From UBA1189 sp045594245 (GTDB lineage Bacteria > Bacteroidota > Bacteroidia > Bacteroidales > Bacteroidaceae), in the NCBI GenBank assembly GCA_045594245.1, contig JAZNYG010000015.1, positions 1 through 64,000 on the forward strand: a DNA stretch of 64,000 nt, read 5' to 3'. A program made the translations under genes and the position numbers. Under the pieces are notes generated by a model. The model did not search any database. It was not told where the DNA came from and worked only from the letters and a program-made list of their open reading frames with translations. Of this stretch, positions 62,200-64,000 are shown in pieces (the stretch's first letter is position 1; every line of letters starts with the position of its first letter).

Positions 62200-62231
62200 T
62201 TTGTGTGTTCGGCCAAAGAGTTGTAACTTTG
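62200..62231 (+). promoter_or_regulatory. Promoter of tyrS
   Basis: -33 TTTG at 62200-62203 and -7 TAACTTTG at 62224-62231, spaced by 20 bases, 40 bases before the ATG. Confidence 0.75.
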
Positions 62232-62271
62232 CACCTCTAAAGCATAAAAAACATAATACCTATATAACTAT

Positions 62272-63564
62272 ATGAACTTTGTAGAAGAACTCCAATGGCG
62301 CGGCATGGTACACACCATGATGCCCGGAACAGAAGAATTGTTGAGTAAAGAAATGGTAACGGCTTACTTGGGTATTGACCCCACAGCCGACTCACTGCAC
62401 ATCGGGCACCTCTGCGGTGTAATGATGCTGCGTCACCTGCAGCGTTGCGGCCACAAGCCCCTGGCGCTCGTAGGCGGTGCTACCGGTATGATTGGCGACC
62501 CCTCGGGCAAGTCGCAGGAGCGCAACCTGCTCAATGAGGAGACCCTGCGCCACAACCAGGAGTGCATCAAGAAGCAGTTGGCCAAGTTCCTCGACTTTGA
62601 GAGCGATGCGCCCAACTGCGCCGAACTCGTGAACAACTACGACTGGATGAAGGACTTCACCTTCCTCGACTTTGCACGCGAGGTGGGCAAGCACATCACC
62701 GTCAACTACATGATGGCCAAGGACTCTGTGCAGAAGCGTCTCAATGGCGAGGCCCGCGACGGACTCTCCTTCACCGAGTTTACCTACCAGCTGCTCCAGG
62801 GCTACGACTTCCTCTACCTCAACGAACACAAGAACTGTAAGCTCCAGATGGGCGGTAGCGACCAGTGGGGCAACATCACCACTGGTGCCGAGCTCATCCG
62901 CCGCACCAGCGGCAACGAGGTATATGCCCTCACCTGCCCCCTCATCACCAAGGCCGACGGCGGCAAGTTTGGCAAGACCGAGTCGGGCAACGTATGGCTC
63001 GACCCGCGCTACACCTCACCCTACAAGTTCTACCAGTTCTGGCTCAACGTGAGCGACGACGATGCAGCCAAGTACATCAAGATCTTTACTGCCATCGGCC
63101 GCGAAGAGATTGAGAGCCTCATCGCCGAGCATGCCGAGGCTCCGCACATGCGTATCCTGCAGAAGCGCCTCGCCAAGGAGGTGACCATCATGGTACACTC
63201 TGAGGCCGACTACGAGGCTGCTGTGGAGGCATCGGGTATCCTTTTCGGCAACAACACCCACGACGCACTGGTGAAGCTCGATGAAGACACCCTACTTGCC
63301 GTGTTCGAGGGCGTACCCCAATTTAAAGTATCACGCGCGAAGATTGAGGCTGGCATCAAGGCCGTAGACCTCTTTGCCGAAGAGTCGGCCGTATTCCCCT
63401 CGAAGGGCGAGATGCGCAAGATGGCTCAGGGCGGTGGCGTATCGCTCAACAAGGAGAAGCTCGCAGCCTTCGACCAAGAGATTACCACCAAGGACCTGCT
63501 CAACGACAAATACCTGCTCGTGCAGCGCGGCAAGAAGAACTATTTCTTGCTCATTGCAGAATAA
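62272..63564 (+). CDS. tyrS: Tyrosyl-tRNA synthetase
   Basis: Protein of 430 residues, the bacterial class I form. HIGH motif as SLHIGHLCG, GDPSGKSQER, QGYDFLYLNE, QMGGSDQWGNITTG, and KMSKS as KFGKTESG. A C-terminal S4-like RNA-binding domain ends it (GGVSLNKEKLAAFDQE). Own promoter; terminator at 63591. Confidence 0.97.
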   Translation: MNFVEELQWRGMVHTMMPGTEELLSKEMVTAYLGIDPTADSLHIGHLCGVMMLRHLQRCGHKPLALVGGATGMIGDPSGKSQERNLLNEETLRHNQECIKKQLAKFLDFESDAPNCAELVNNYDWMKDFTFLDFAREVGKHITVNYMMAKDSVQKRLNGEARDGLSFTEFTYQLLQGYDFLYLNEHKNCKLQMGGSDQWGNITTGAELIRRTSGNEVYALTCPLITKADGGKFGKTESGNVWLDPRYTSPYKFYQFWLNVSDDDAAKYIKIFTAIGREEIESLIAEHAEAPHMRILQKRLAKEVTIMVHSEADYEAAVEASGILFGNNTHDALVKLDEDTLLAVFEGVPQFKVSRAKIEAGIKAVDLFAEESAVFPSKGEMRKMAQGGGVSLNKEKLAAFDQEITTKDLLNDKYLLVQRGKKNYFLLIAE

Positions 63565-63590
63565 CAGCAGCAAGAAAGTTTCTATACAAG

Positions 63591-63629
63591 AGAGGGTATC
63601 ACCACGTGCGATACCCTCTTTCTTTTTCT
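63591..63629 (+). terminator. Rho-independent terminator after tyrS
   Basis: AGAGGGTATC at 63591-63600 pairs with GATACCCTCT at 63610-63619, followed by TTCTTTTTCT. Confidence 0.85.
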
Positions 63630-63782
63630 ATAAAGAGAGTCCTTTCGCACCGCTAAAATATGTTATGCAACATGTTTCGGACAAAAATAAGAACAAAAAG
63701 TTTTACAAGACGTGTTTTTGTCTTAAATTCGCCCCATTAAACAAAATCACATAAAACTTTATTAACTTTAATACAAAAAGCT

Positions 63783-64000
63783 ATGATGAAAAAATTACTC
63801 TCAGCTTCACTCTTTGCTTTTGTTGCATTGTCAGCAAGTGCTTACAATGTAGGTGACTTTGTGTATACAAAGATTGCAAAGTACAAGATTACAGGCGAAA
63901 ACCTCGTAGTGAACGGCCAGTTCAAGAACGGCACTACCGGTACCGAGGGTTGGACAGCAACAGACGCTACTCTTCCTCTTGAGACCACATTTACCATGGG
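63783..64000 (+). CDS. Secreted protein, N-terminal part only
   Basis: The first 72 codons are present. Starts MMKKLLSASLFAFVALSASA, a clear signal peptide with AxA cleavage, then YNVGDFVYTKIAKYKITGEN and VNGQFKNGTTGTEGWTATDA. The NGxFxxGTxGWT pattern resembles carbohydrate-binding (CBM4-like) or discoidin-like openings in Bacteroidota surface proteins. The family cannot be fixed from this fragment. Confidence 0.75.
   Translation, partial: MMKKLLSASLFAFVALSASAYNVGDFVYTKIAKYKITGENLVVNGQFKNGTTGTEGWTATDATLPLETTFTM

Overview
The window looks like the chromosome of a gut-type Bacteroidales bacterium, perhaps Prevotellaceae-like; the genus cannot be fixed from the sequence. The evidence is the lineage-typical promoter (-33 TTTG or TTG, then 19-21 bases, then -7 TAnnTTTG) before many genes, the near absence of Shine-Dalgarno sites, several Bacteroidota-restricted families (DUF2723, DUF2851, DUF3109, DUF4271, BACON lipoproteins), lipoprotein-rich carbohydrate genes, and a division cluster with Bacteroidota-type FtsL and MraY. 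Most of the window is moderately GC-rich. A block at about 16.2-21.3 kb is clearly AT-rich.

Layout. 0-15.6 kb, minus strand: a truncated secreted protein, a GH128-like secreted hydrolase, a polysaccharide deacetylase, a large DUF2723 membrane protein, a DUF2851 protein, a CE6-GH43 fusion and a large GH31 with FN3, discoidin, dockerin-like and cohesin-like modules. 15.8-21.4 kb: a decayed M15 peptidase carrying a 72-bp in-frame insertion, then an AT-rich putative defence island. The island has an SF2 helicase joined to a PD-(D/E)xK nuclease frame across a perfectly phased A AAA AAG slippery site, and, divergently, an RloA-like ATPase plus RloB-like TOPRIM pair (AbiL-like). 21.5-27.6 kb: three surface lipoproteins with BACON and leucine-rich repeats. 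27.7-28.03 kb: a non-coding element with 24-base terminal inverted repeats. 28-35.9 kb: envelope lipoproteins, gpmI, a four-helix-bundle gene between direct repeats, DUF3109, two paralogous small unknown proteins, murI and a small exported protein. 35.9-40.2 kb: a xylan mini-operon (sugar transporter, GH43, GH10). 40.4-51.0 kb: the mraZ-rsmH-ftsL-ftsI-murE-mraY-murD-ftsW-murG cluster, ending at murG. 51.1-64 kb: an S9 peptidase, an OmpA/TPR-like lipoprotein, a thioesterase, dprA, ahcY, a LOG protein, DUF4271-hemD, rnpA-yidD-tatD, tyrS and the start of a secreted protein.

How the genes work together. The two carbohydrate blocks would deacetylate and cleave xylan-, beta-1,3-glucan- and alpha-glucan-type chains at the cell surface and import the sugars, but no SusC/SusD pair is present. 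The 40-51 kb cluster supplies peptidoglycan precursors and septal synthesis, with MurI nearby making D-glutamate. The AT-rich block is the main accessory region.

The most notable observations are the possible programmed -1 frameshift in the helicase-nuclease gene, the miniature in-frame insertion with a 10-bp duplication, the MITE-like element, and a set of intergenic palindromes that lie directly before start codons.
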